A stretch of DNA of 64,000 nucleotides, taken from positions 1 to 64,000 of the forward strand of contig JBCBXA010000003.1 of assembly GCA_039816825.1 (NCBI GenBank), read 5' to 3'. This document shows, in pieces, positions 18,909 through 27,537 of the stretch; positions within the stretch are counted from its first letter, which is position 1; each line of letters starts with the position of its first letter. The stretch is from JBCBXA01 sp039816825. GTDB taxonomy: Bacteria > Pseudomonadota > Alphaproteobacteria > Rhizobiales > Rhizobiaceae. Both the position numbers and the translations under genes were made by a program. The notes below the pieces were generated by a model. That model saw nothing but the letters and a program-made list of their open reading frames with translations. It was not told where the DNA came from and did no database searches.

Positions 18909-20107
18909 CCACGCAAATCAGAGCCGGCTTCCTGCCCCTGATCGACGCGGCCATTCTGATCGCTGCACGCGAGATGGGGTTTGCGGAAGAACATGGGATA
19001 GACCTGTCGCTGGTTCGCGAAACGTCCTGGGCCAATGTGCGGGACCGACTGGCGGTCGGCCACTTTGATGCCGCACATATTCTGGCGCCGATGCCGATTG
19101 CAGCCAATCTGGGCCTCACAGCCATTGGCCAAACGCTGATCGTTCCCATGGCCCTTGGGCTCGGCGGCAATGCCATCACGGTTTCGAACGATCTCCACGC
19201 GAGCCTGGGTTCACCACCTCAGGGACAGCCTGCAGAGAGCGCAGAGGCGTTGGCGCGCTATATCGAAAGCCATCGCGAAACACGTCTCCGCTTTGCCGTG
19301 GTCCACCCCTTCTCAGCGCACAACATCGAACTCCGCTACTGGCTGGCAGCGGGCGGCATATCCCCCGACCAGGATGTAGACATCGTTGTCTTGCCACCCG
19401 CGCTGGTGCCGGACGCGCTGGCGGCTAGGACTATTGAGGGCTACTGCGTGGGCGAGCCGTGGAACACTGTGGCGGTGCTGGCTGGAACCGGAAAAATCCT
19501 CACCACGAAAAGCGCGATCTGGGCATCTAGCCCAGAGAAGGTACTGGCAGTTTCGGATCAGATTGCGCGGACCGATATGGACCTGGTGCACCGGATTATA
19601 CGGGCGCTGACGCAGAGCGCCCAATGGTGCGCCGCTTCGGACAATGCTGATGCTCTCGCAGAGCTTCTAAGCCGCGCTGACTATCTGGCGAAGGCAAAGG
19701 GCGACATCATATCCGCCTTGTTGGGCCCAGCCGCCTACGAGCCATTTCACGGCGCAGCGACATTCCCGTGGCAGAGCCATGCGCTGTGGCTCTACAGCCA
19801 GATGGTGCGCTGGCAGATGGCGGAACACTCCGCCGAGAACGCTGAGCTTGCGGCTTCAACCTATCGACCGGACATCTACAGGTCCGCCCTGGCGGCAACA
19901 GACGTGCCTGTGCCCACCGCCAATGCCAAAGTTGAGGGCGCTTTGCAGTCGTCGGCCCATGTGGGTGCAAAGTCCGGCGGCCAAGACAGCGCGCTTCTTA
20001 TGGGTCCGGATGGCTTCTTCGATAATCGCAAGTTCGACCCGGATCGCCTTGAAGACTATCTGCGCGCTCAATCGAACTCATCCCCAAGCGCTGATCTGCA
20101 TATCTGA
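18905..20107 (+). CDS. nasS: Nitrate/nitrite sensor NasS
   Basis: Cytoplasmic relative of the nitrate-binding protein NrtA. The 400 residues begin directly with the binding fold (RAGFLPLIDAAILIAARE) and no signal peptide, which separates NasS from the periplasmic NrtA encoded 313 bases downstream. Shared blocks include GNAITVSND, HNIELRYWLAAGG and GYCVGEPWN. In known systems NasS holds NasT when nitrate is absent and releases it when nitrate binds. The ATGA overlap with nasT favours equimolar production of the two partners. Confidence 0.93.
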   Translation: MTTQIRAGFLPLIDAAILIAAREMGFAEEHGIDLSLVRETSWANVRDRLAVGHFDAAHILAPMPIAANLGLTAIGQTLIVPMALGLGGNAITVSNDLHASLGSPPQGQPAESAEALARYIESHRETRLRFAVVHPFSAHNIELRYWLAAGGISPDQDVDIVVLPPALVPDALAARTIEGYCVGEPWNTVAVLAGTGKILTTKSAIWASSPEKVLAVSDQIARTDMDLVHRIIRALTQSAQWCAASDNADALAELLSRADYLAKAKGDIISALLGPAAYEPFHGAATFPWQSHALWLYSQMVRWQMAEHSAENAELAASTYRPDIYRSALAATDVPVPTANAKVEGALQSSAHVGAKSGGQDSALLMGPDGFFDNRKFDPDRLEDYLRAQSNSSPSADLHI

Positions 20108-20229
20108 TGAGCATTCGGACAGTTGATGCACAATTAGGCAGCGCAGCTTAGATGCGCTCAAAACTGGCTGCCGAAGCGTTGTCCGGCCAAGCACTTGAAT
20201 TTCAATCGCTTTTCAGATCACCAGCAAAC

Positions 20230-20245
20230 TGGCACACCTATTGCT
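20230..20245 (+). promoter_or_regulatory. Sigma-54 (RpoN) promoter of the nrt-nir-nas operon
   Basis: The sequence CTGGCACACCTATTGCT matches the -24/-12 consensus TGGCAC-N5-TTGCW exactly, with GG at 20231-20232 and GC at 20243-20244. The predicted transcript start is about 20256, one base before the first leader hairpin. Sigma-54 use implies an enhancer-binding activator, presumably NtrC; no clean NtrC dyad was found upstream. Confidence 0.8.
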
Positions 20246-20256
20246 AAACTGTTAAC

Positions 20257-20293
20257 GAGCCGGACGGCTCACCTCGACCCAAAGGCGGGTCGA
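20257..20293 (+). promoter_or_regulatory. NasT-target tandem hairpins in nrtA leader RNA
   Basis: Two adjacent hairpins lie at the very 5' end of the predicted leader RNA. The first pairs 20257-20261 with 20266-20270 (GAGCC/GGCTC) around a four-base loop. The second pairs 20274-20280 with 20287-20293 (seven perfect pairs) around the hexaloop AAAGGC, which has A at position 1 and G at position 4, the ANTAR recognition pattern. Only the second hairpin fits the consensus; the first would need a shorter stem to show a hexaloop and then lacks A1. Confidence 0.7.
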
Positions 20294-20305
20294 ACCAAAC
20301 AGCAT

Positions 20306-20377
20306 CGCCGCTGAACAGCGCATCCTACGCCCTTCCTCCCATTGGCGTCGATGCGAGGTTCGGCGGCGTTTTCTTTT
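20306..20377 (+). terminator. Leader terminator (attenuator) before nrtA
   Basis: Arms 20306-20324 and 20350-20368 are 19 bases each and pair except for two adjacent mismatches; TTTTCTTTT follows at 20369-20377. It is a strong intrinsic terminator only 43 bases before the nrtA start codon and after the ANTAR-type hairpins, so transcription into the operon should require antitermination. The hairpins and the terminator do not overlap, so the switching mechanism is not obvious from pairing alone. Confidence 0.8.
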
Positions 20378-20420
20378 GACCGAGCGCGATTTCCTCCCAA
20401 ACGCGCGCAGAAGGGATAAA

Positions 20421-21803
20421 ATGACCAAGTTTCGCACAACACGCAGAGCGCTGATCGCATTGGCATCTGCAACACTCGCAGCAGCGACGTTCCTGACGCC
20501 CGCCAACGCCGAGATGCTCGACGTTGAGAAAGATGAGTTGAAGTTTGGCTTCATCAAACTCACCGATATGGCTCCTCTCGCAGTAGCCTATGAGCTTGGC
20601 TACTTTGAAGATGAAGGCCTGTTCGTCACGCTTGAGCCGCAGGCGAACTGGAAAGTGTTGCTCGACCGCGTGATCACCGGCGAACTGGATGGAGCGCACA
20701 TGCTCGCCGGCCAGCCGCTTGCAGCGACCATCGGCTTTGGTACCAAGGCGCACATCGTGACGCCTTTCTCCATGGATTTGAACGGCAACGGCATCACCGT
20801 CTCCAACGAGGTCTGGGAAGTGATGCGCGAGCACATTCCGTCTGATGCGGATGGCAAGCCGATCCACCCGATATCTGCTTCTGCGCTGAAGCCAGTTGTC
20901 GAGAAGTTCAAGGACGAGGGCCGCCCGTTCAATATGGGCATGGTCTTCCCGGTCTCGACCCACAATTACGAGCTGCGTTACTGGCTCGCCGCCGGGGGCA
21001 TTCATCCGGGCTTCTACTCACCATCTGACGTGTCGGGCCAGATTGACGCTGATGCGCTTCTGTCAGTGACGCCACCGCCACAAATGCCTGCCACACTCGA
21101 AGCCGGCACAATCGACGGCTATTGCGTGGGCGAGCCCTGGAACCAGGCAGCTGTGTTCAAAGGCATCGGCGTTCCAGTGATCACGGACTACCAGATCTGG
21201 AAGAACAATCCGGAGAAGGTGTTCGGCCTCACCAAGGAGTTCACCGAGGAAAACCCGAACACGACCCTTGCCTTGACCAAGGCCCTGATCCGCGCCGCCA
21301 AATGGCTTGATGAGAATGACAATGCCAACCGCATGGAAGCTGTCGAGATCCTAGCCCGCTCGGAATATGTGGGTGCAGACGCCGAAGTGATCGCGAACTC
21401 CATGACCGGCACCTTCGAGTTCGAGAAAGGCGACAAGCGCGACATCCCGGACTTCAACGTCTTCTACCGCTATTACGCGACCTACCCGTTCTACTCGGAC
21501 GCCGTGTGGTACCTCACTCAAATGCGCCGCTGGGGCCAGATCGCCGAACCCAAAGACGATGCCTGGTACGATGAAGTCGCCAAGTCCGTCTACCTGCCGG
21601 ATATCTATCTGCAGGCGGCCCGCATGCTGGTTGACGAAGGCTATGTCGATGAAGCCGACTTTCCTTGGGACAGCGATGGCTACAAGGCACCAACCCCAGC
21701 TGAAGATATCATCGACGGCGTCGCCTATGACGGCAAACAGCCCAACGCTTATCTCAAGTCCCTCGAGATCGGCCTGAAGGGCGAGGACATTGTAGGCGGT
21801 TGA
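20421..21803 (+). CDS. nrtA: Periplasmic nitrate-binding protein NrtA
   Basis: Substrate-binding component of the nitrate/nitrite ABC importer, 460 residues. A twin-arginine-like signal peptide (TTRRALIALA, ending PANA at residue 30) shows export. The binding fold has LKFGFIKLTDMAPLAVA, GNGITVSNE, NYELRYWLAAGG and GYCVGEPWN, parallel to NasS. The ATG at 20421 follows AGAAGGGATAAA. It is the first gene after the attenuated leader. The next gene lies 95 bases on, separated by a GC-rich hairpin, so nrtA transcripts may be more abundant than those of the rest of the operon. Confidence 0.95.
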   Translation: MTKFRTTRRALIALASATLAAATFLTPANAEMLDVEKDELKFGFIKLTDMAPLAVAYELGYFEDEGLFVTLEPQANWKVLLDRVITGELDGAHMLAGQPLAATIGFGTKAHIVTPFSMDLNGNGITVSNEVWEVMREHIPSDADGKPIHPISASALKPVVEKFKDEGRPFNMGMVFPVSTHNYELRYWLAAGGIHPGFYSPSDVSGQIDADALLSVTPPPQMPATLEAGTIDGYCVGEPWNQAAVFKGIGVPVITDYQIWKNNPEKVFGLTKEFTEENPNTTLALTKALIRAAKWLDENDNANRMEAVEILARSEYVGADAEVIANSMTGTFEFEKGDKRDIPDFNVFYRYYATYPFYSDAVWYLTQMRRWGQIAEPKDDAWYDEVAKSVYLPDIYLQAARMLVDEGYVDEADFPWDSDGYKAPTPAEDIIDGVAYDGKQPNAYLKSLEIGLKGEDIVGG

Positions 21804-21821
21804 TCCAACGCCTGCGATAGC

Positions 21822-21854
21822 GCCGGGGCGGTGTGCACCACTGCCCGCCCCGGC
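21822..21854 (+). other. Strong intercistronic hairpin between nrtA and nrtB
   Basis: Ten perfect GC-rich pairs (21822-21831 with 21845-21854) enclose a 13-base loop. Only a short T-rich stretch follows after several bases, so it may act as an mRNA 3'-end stabiliser for nrtA more than as a full terminator. Transcription must continue, because nrtB and the reductases have no other obvious promoter. Confidence 0.6.
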
Positions 21855-21898
21855 ACACCTTATTTGGTATCCCCAACATCCATTCCGGAGCTCACTCC

Positions 21899-22984
21899 AT
21901 GGCCAACGCCGCCGACACAGCCCCTGCCTCCTCCGGCGCCACTCCAAGCACACGGGAGCGCGCCTTTACCGCCATCAACAAAGCCAGCGGCTGGCTGGAC
22001 GCGCTTGGTTTCTCCTGGCTCACGCCCATTTTGAAAATTGCTGCCGGTGACAGCCCCCGCGAGCAGTTCAAAGAGCTGCGCAAAGTTCTTCTCATCCCAC
22101 TGACCGGCATTCTGGTCTTTGTGCTGGCCTGGGGCGTCCTCGCGCCGAAAGTTCAGACATCGCTTGGTGCAGTTCCTGGCCCCGTTGAAGTCTGGGAACA
22201 GGCTGGCGTGCTCTGGGACGACCATGTGCGCGAGCGCGAAAAAGCCGCTGCCTTCTACGAGCGGCAGGATGCGCGCAACGCAAAACTGATCGAAGAAGGT
22301 CGCGAAGATCGCGTGAAGGAACGCACCTACACCGGTAAGCCGACCTATCTCGATCAGATTGTCACCTCACTCTTCACAGTCGGCCTTGGCTTCCTGATTG
22401 CCACGGCCATAGCGGTTCCCGTCGGCATCGCGTCGGGTCTATCCAAGAGCTTTAATGGTGCCATCAATCCGCTGATCCAGATCTTCAAGCCTGTTTCGCC
22501 GCTGGCCTGGCTGCCGATCGTGACGATGATCGTCTCCGCAACCTACGCAACACCATATGACTGGCTGCCCAAGTCGCTCCTCATCTCGGCCATCACAGTG
22601 ACGCTCTGCTCCATGTGGCCGACGCTCATCAACACCGCGCTTGGTGTTGCGTCCGTGGACAAGGATCTCATGAATGTGGGCCGCGTACTCCAGCTGCCGA
22701 CGCGCAAAACCATCACCAAAGTCGTTCTGCCGTCCTCGCTGCCGCTGATCTTCACCGGCCTTCGCCTCAGCCTCGGTGTTGGCTGGATGGTGCTGATCGC
22801 AGCCGAGATGCTCGCCCAGAACCCAGGCCTTGGTAAATTCGTGTGGGACGAGTTCCAGAACGGGTCTTCCTCCTCCCTCGCCAAGATCATGGTGGCCGTG
22901 CTGACCATCGGCATCATCGGCTTCCTGCTGGACCGTGTGATGTACGCTCTGCAGCGCGCCTTCACCTTCTCGGCCAATCGATAG
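21899..22984 (+). CDS. nrtB: Nitrate ABC transporter permease NrtB
   Basis: Inner-membrane permease of 361 residues. It has one helix near 70-90, a charged loop of about 70 residues rich in E, K and R, then five to six helices in the conserved permease domain. The ATPase-contact EAA-like loop is seen around VDKDLMNVGRVLQLPTRKTITKVVLPSSLP. The ATG at 21899 gives MANAADTAP after a CCGGAG site. It is followed after three bases by the double ATPase. It imports nitrate or nitrite together with NrtA. Confidence 0.93.
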   Translation: MANAADTAPASSGATPSTRERAFTAINKASGWLDALGFSWLTPILKIAAGDSPREQFKELRKVLLIPLTGILVFVLAWGVLAPKVQTSLGAVPGPVEVWEQAGVLWDDHVREREKAAAFYERQDARNAKLIEEGREDRVKERTYTGKPTYLDQIVTSLFTVGLGFLIATAIAVPVGIASGLSKSFNGAINPLIQIFKPVSPLAWLPIVTMIVSATYATPYDWLPKSLLISAITVTLCSMWPTLINTALGVASVDKDLMNVGRVLQLPTRKTITKVVLPSSLPLIFTGLRLSLGVGWMVLIAAEMLAQNPGLGKFVWDEFQNGSSSSLAKIMVAVLTIGIIGFLLDRVMYALQRAFTFSANR

Positions 22985-22987
22985 GGG

Positions 22988-24766
22988 ATGGCAGTGAGTT
23001 ATCTTGAAATCTCAGACCTCTCCAAGAGCTATGGCGAGGGGCCAGACCGCACTGACGTGCTGGCCAACGTCAACCTCAAGGTCGAAGAAGGCGAGTTCAT
23101 CGCCATTGTGGGCTTCTCCGGCTCCGGCAAGACAACGCTGATCTCAGCTTTGGCCGGCCTGCTGGAACCTGACGCCGGCGGTGTGATCTTCAAAGGAAAA
23201 GAGATCGACGGCCCCGGCCCGGAGCGTGGCTTGGTGTTCCAATCCTACTCTTTGATGCCTTGGCTGACAGTGGCAGGCAATGTCAGCCTGGCCGTGGACA
23301 GCGTGCACGGCGACAAGTCCCGCACCGAGCGAGCCGCCATTGTCGACCGTTACATCGATATGGTGAGCCTGACCCCAGCCCGCGACCGCAAACCGGCAGA
23401 ACTGTCCGGCGGCATGCGCCAGCGTGTGTCTGTGGCCCGCGCCCTAGCCATGCAGCCCGAGGTTCTGCTGCTGGACGAGCCTCTTTCCGCACTGGACGCC
23501 CTCACCCGCGCCAAACTGCAAGATGAGTTCGCTGACATCTGCGAGAAAGAGAAGAAGACCATCATCCTCATCACCAATGATGTGGATGAGGCCATTCTGC
23601 TGGCAGACCGGATCATACCGCTCACTCCCGGACCCAACGCGACGCTTGGGAAAGACTTCAAAGTCGACATTCCACGCCCGCGCGACCGTGCGGAGATGAA
23701 CTCCGACGAGACCTTCATTCGGCTGCGTGGCGAAATCACAAGCTATCTGATGGGAGTGGGCGCCGAACGCGGAGCCGATATTGAGCGTGAGATCGTACTG
23801 CCCAACGTGGTGCCCTTCACCGCCAATGATGACGGAGAGAAACTGCCTGCAGCCTATGAACAGGCAGCGGCAACAGCGACGAGCCGTCGCTTCCTGCAGT
23901 TCAGCCAGCTCAAGAAGGTCTACCCAACACCCAAAGGCCCCCTCACGGTTGTCGACGGCTTTGAATTTGAGATGGCGAAGGGCGAGTTCACAACGCTCAT
24001 CGGTCACTCGGGCTGCGGCAAGTCCACAGTTCTGTCCATGGTCGCTGGCCTGAACCCCATCACCGAAGGTGCGATCATCCTTGATGGCAAACACATCACT
24101 GAAGCCGGTCCCGACCGCGCCGTTGTGTTCCAGGCACCAAGCCTGATGCCGTGGCTCACGGCACATCAGAACGTCGCCCTAGGAGTGGACCGGGTTTACC
24201 CAGACGCCACAGCTGCAGAGCGCAAGGATGTGGTGGAGTATTATCTCCAGCGCGTTGGCCTGGCCGATGCCATGCATAAGAGCGCAGCAGATCTCTCCAA
24301 CGGCATGAAGCAGCGCGTGGGCATCGCCCGGGCGTTCGCTCTGTCGCCCAAGCTGCTGCTGCTCGACGAACCCTTCGGCATGCTGGACAGCCTGACCCGC
24401 TGGGAGCTGCAAGACGTGCTGATGGACGTCTGGAAGCGCACTCAGGTGACGGCCATCTGCGTGACCCATGACGTGGACGAAGCCATTCTCCTGGCTGACC
24501 GCGTGGTGATGATGTCGAACGGTCCCAACGCCAAGATCGGCAACGTCATGGATGTGGACCTGCCGCGCCCACGCTCACGAAAGGCGCTGCTCGACCATCC
24601 GGACTACTACGCATACCGCGAAGAGCTTCTGGAGTTTTTGGAAGCCTATGAAGGCGGTGCCGACCCTTCGGAAGAGCAACTTGCCAAGATCTCCGAGAAG
24701 CGCGCAGCCCGTATCGCCCGCCAGTCGGCAGCAAACACAAAAGCAAAACTGGAGGCCGCAGAATGA
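22988..24766 (+). CDS. nrtC: Nitrate ABC transporter ATPase, two ATPase domains fused (NrtC/NrtD type)
   Basis: One 592-residue protein with two complete ABC ATPase domains (about 5-250 and 300-545), in place of the separate NrtC and NrtD of cyanobacteria, and without NrtC's binding-protein-like C-terminal domain. Domain 1: GFSGSGKTT, LSGGMRQRV, LLLDEPLSALD, but the switch histidine is Asn (LITND). Domain 2: GHSGCGKST, altered signature LSNGMKQRV, LLLDEPFGMLD, normal VTHD. Since each nucleotide site joins the Walker motifs of one domain to the signature of the other, both changes fall in the same site. It overlaps nirB by four bases. Confidence 0.93.
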   Translation: MAVSYLEISDLSKSYGEGPDRTDVLANVNLKVEEGEFIAIVGFSGSGKTTLISALAGLLEPDAGGVIFKGKEIDGPGPERGLVFQSYSLMPWLTVAGNVSLAVDSVHGDKSRTERAAIVDRYIDMVSLTPARDRKPAELSGGMRQRVSVARALAMQPEVLLLDEPLSALDALTRAKLQDEFADICEKEKKTIILITNDVDEAILLADRIIPLTPGPNATLGKDFKVDIPRPRDRAEMNSDETFIRLRGEITSYLMGVGAERGADIEREIVLPNVVPFTANDDGEKLPAAYEQAAATATSRRFLQFSQLKKVYPTPKGPLTVVDGFEFEMAKGEFTTLIGHSGCGKSTVLSMVAGLNPITEGAIILDGKHITEAGPDRAVVFQAPSLMPWLTAHQNVALGVDRVYPDATAAERKDVVEYYLQRVGLADAMHKSAADLSNGMKQRVGIARAFALSPKLLLLDEPFGMLDSLTRWELQDVLMDVWKRTQVTAICVTHDVDEAILLADRVVMMSNGPNAKIGNVMDVDLPRPRSRKALLDHPDYYAYREELLEFLEAYEGGADPSEEQLAKISEKRAARIARQSAANTKAKLEAAE

Positions 24767-27219
24767 GCGCGAAATCCAAGCTGGTCGTCATCGGCAACGG
24801 TATGGCACCGGGCAGAATGCTCGAGCATCTGTTCGAAATTGATGCCGACGCATATGACGTCACGATCTTCAACGCTGAGCCCCGGGTGAACTACAATCGC
24901 CTGATGCTCTCGCCCGTGCTTTCTGGTGAGAAAGCCTATGGCGACATCATCACCCATGATGATGATTGGTATGACACCCATGGCGTGACGCTGCACAAAT
25001 CAGCACGCATCTCAGGGATCGATCGCGACGCGAAAACCGTGACCTCCGAGACCGGTATCACGGCTGAATATGACAAGCTCGTCATTGCGACCGGTTCCAA
25101 CCCCTTCATCATCCCGCTCCCCGGCCACGACCTTGAGGGTGTGCTGACTTATCGCGATCTCGACGATGTCGAGAAGATGATCGAAGTGGCCAGCGGCAAG
25201 GGCGCTGCCGTGGTGATCGGCGGCGGTCTGCTTGGGCTGGAAGCGGCGGCAGGCCTGAAGGCGCAGGGTATGGACGTCACCGTCCTGCACCTCATGGACA
25301 CGCTGATGGAGCGCCAGCTCGATCCGGCGGCTGGCTACCTCCTGGAGCGCGCCTTCGAAGACCTCGGCATCAAGGTGATGACAGGCTCCAACACCAAACA
25401 GATCCTCGGTCATGATGGCCAAGTGGTCGGCGTTGAGCTGGACGACGGCACACGCCTTGACGCATGCATGGTGGTCATGGCTGTGGGCATTCGTCCATCC
25501 ATCGATCTGGCCAAAAAAGCCGGGCTAGCCGTCAATCGGGGTATCGTCGTCTCCGACCATATGGTCACCAACGACGCTGATGTGTTTGCCCTGGGTGAGT
25601 GCGTTGAGCACCGTGGCATGTGCTACGGCCTGGTCGCTCCTCTCTATGAGATGGCCAAGGTGATCGCCGAGCAGCTCACGGGCACCAACGATGCCAGCTA
25701 TGAAGGCTCCGTGACAGCCACAAAGCTGAAGGTGACAGGCATTGATCTCTACTCGGCTGGTGATTTTGCCGAAGCGGATGACCGCGAAGAGATCGTGCTC
25801 AGGGACGCGTCGGCAGGCGTCTACAAACGGCTTGTCCTGAAAGACGACAAGATCATCGGCGCCGTCATGTATGGCGAAACGTCCGATGGGCCTTGGTTCT
25901 TCGATCTGCTGAAGAAAGGCACTGACGTATCGGAGATGCGCGACACGCTCATCTTCGGTCAGGCCTATCAGGGTGGAGAGCCGCTGGACCCTATGGCGGC
26001 CGTTGCAGCATTGCCCGATGACGCAGAGATCTGCGGCTGCAACGGTGTTTGTAAAGGGGCGATCACGGGCGCCATCAACGAAAAGGGTCTGACCGGGCTG
26101 GATGATGTCCGCGCCCACACCAAGGCTTCCGCCAGCTGTGGCACATGCACAGGCTTGGTGGAGCAACTGCTCTCCTTCACTCTGGGCGACGCATACGACC
26201 CGGCAGCGGTTACACCAATGTGTGGCTGCACAGATCTGGGACACAGCGATGTGCGCCGTCTGATCAAGGCAAAGGGCCTCAAGACCATTCCTCAGGTCAT
26301 GCAGGAGCTGGAGTGGAAGACGTCCTGCGGCTGTGCGAAGTGCCGTCCGGCGCTCAACTATTATCTGGTGGCTGACTGGCCGGATGAATATGCGGACGAC
26401 TATCAGTCCCGCTTCATCAATGAGCGCGTGCACGCCAACATTCAGAAGGATGGCACCTACTCGGTCGTCCCACGCATGTGGGGTGGCATGACCTCGTCCA
26501 GCGAATTGCGTGCCATTGCCGACGTCGTCGACAAGTTCGAAATCCCAGCCGTCAAGGTCACTGGCGGCCAGCGCATCGACATGCTGGGCATCAAGAAGGA
26601 AGACCTGCCCGCCGTGTGGGCTGATCTGGGCGAAGCAGGCTTCGTTTCCGGTCAGGCCTATGCCAAGGGCCTGCGTACGGTGAAAACCTGTGTGGGCACG
26701 AACTGGTGCCGCTTCGGCACCCAGGACTCTACGGGTCTCGGGATAAAGCTCGAAAAGTTCATGTGGGGGTCTTGGACGCCCGCCAAGCTGAAAATGGCCG
26801 TCTCCGGCTGCCCAAGGAACTGCGCGGAAGCGACCTGTAAAGACATCGGCGTGATCTGCGTCGACTCCGGTTACGAGATCCATTTCGCCGGTGCCGCAGG
26901 ACTCGACATCAAAGGCACCGAGATACTCGGCCACGTCAAAACCGAAGACGAAGTGATGGAACACGTCGTCGCTCTGGCGCAGATGTATCGCGAGCAAGGC
27001 CACTATCTTGAGCGTATCTACAAATGGGCCAAGCGGATCGGCATTGAAGAGATCCAGCGACAGATCATGGACGATGCGGAGGCCCGCAAGGGCTACTATG
27101 ACCGCTTCGTCTTCAGCCAGAAGTTCGCACAGGTGGACCCATGGGATGAGCGCGTGTCCGGCAAGGACAAGCACGAGTTCAACCCCATTGCGACCCTCAA
27201 TCTCGAGGCAGCGGAATGA
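24763..27219 (+). CDS. nirB: Assimilatory nitrite reductase, large subunit NirB
   Basis: NAD(P)H-dependent siroheme nitrite reductase (nitrite to ammonium), 818 residues, cytoplasmic. Order: FAD/NAD domain (VVIGNGMAPGRM at residues 8-19, ATGSNPF, VIGGGLLGLEAA); a BFD-like 2Fe-2S segment (CGCNGVCKG near 425) and a second cysteine cluster (CGCTDLGH, CGCAKC); then the sulfite/nitrite reductase domains with CVGTNWCRFG and SGCPRNCAEATCKD for the 4Fe-4S/siroheme centre. The ATG lies in an ATGA overlap with the transporter ATPase, and nirD follows with another. Confidence 0.96.
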   Translation: MSAKSKLVVIGNGMAPGRMLEHLFEIDADAYDVTIFNAEPRVNYNRLMLSPVLSGEKAYGDIITHDDDWYDTHGVTLHKSARISGIDRDAKTVTSETGITAEYDKLVIATGSNPFIIPLPGHDLEGVLTYRDLDDVEKMIEVASGKGAAVVIGGGLLGLEAAAGLKAQGMDVTVLHLMDTLMERQLDPAAGYLLERAFEDLGIKVMTGSNTKQILGHDGQVVGVELDDGTRLDACMVVMAVGIRPSIDLAKKAGLAVNRGIVVSDHMVTNDADVFALGECVEHRGMCYGLVAPLYEMAKVIAEQLTGTNDASYEGSVTATKLKVTGIDLYSAGDFAEADDREEIVLRDASAGVYKRLVLKDDKIIGAVMYGETSDGPWFFDLLKKGTDVSEMRDTLIFGQAYQGGEPLDPMAAVAALPDDAEICGCNGVCKGAITGAINEKGLTGLDDVRAHTKASASCGTCTGLVEQLLSFTLGDAYDPAAVTPMCGCTDLGHSDVRRLIKAKGLKTIPQVMQELEWKTSCGCAKCRPALNYYLVADWPDEYADDYQSRFINERVHANIQKDGTYSVVPRMWGGMTSSSELRAIADVVDKFEIPAVKVTGGQRIDMLGIKKEDLPAVWADLGEAGFVSGQAYAKGLRTVKTCVGTNWCRFGTQDSTGLGIKLEKFMWGSWTPAKLKMAVSGCPRNCAEATCKDIGVICVDSGYEIHFAGAAGLDIKGTEILGHVKTEDEVMEHVVALAQMYREQGHYLERIYKWAKRIGIEEIQRQIMDDAEARKGYYDRFVFSQKFAQVDPWDERVSGKDKHEFNPIATLNLEAAE

Positions 27220-27536
27220 ACGCTCAAACACACAATTGGGTCGCTGTCGGCTCGCTGACGGACATACCCGCACGGGGCGCGCGATGCGTGAAGAATGGCG
27301 AAACAACCATCGCCATCTTCCGCACTGCCGACGACAGAGTGTTCGCGCTCGAAGACAAATGCCCACACAAGAATGGCCCCTTGAGCCAGGGCATCGTACA
27401 CGATGGTTGCGTGACGTGCCCGCTCCACAATTGGGTCATCTCGCTGGAAACGGGCCGGGCCCAAGGGGCCGATGAAGGCGAAACCCGCGCCTTCCCCATC
27501 CGGCTTGACGGCGACACGGTGCTGCTGGGGCTCTGA
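27216..27536 (+). CDS. nirD: Nitrite reductase small subunit NirD (Rieske-type)
   Basis: Rieske-fold small subunit of 106 residues that pairs with NirB. The two iron-sulfur motifs are complete: CPHKNGPL near residue 48 and CPLHNW near 68. Many NirD proteins have lost these ligands, so this copy probably binds a 2Fe-2S cluster and is close to the ferredoxin type. It is translationally coupled to nirB (ATGA), and nasA starts one base after its stop. Confidence 0.94.
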   Translation: MNAQTHNWVAVGSLTDIPARGARCVKNGETTIAIFRTADDRVFALEDKCPHKNGPLSQGIVHDGCVTCPLHNWVISLETGRAQGADEGETRAFPIRLDGDTVLLGL

Positions 27537-27537
27537 G

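Noticed and set aside
20120..20165. Possible NtrC binding site upstream of the sigma-54 promoter
   Set aside because: A TGCAC half-site occurs at 20127-20131, but the matching GGTGCA half is missing at the proper spacing.
25525..27366. A 613-residue open frame on the minus strand
   Set aside because: It is the antisense shadow of nirB. GC-rich codon use keeps the opposite strand open; the translation has no protein-like domain and nirB itself is certain.
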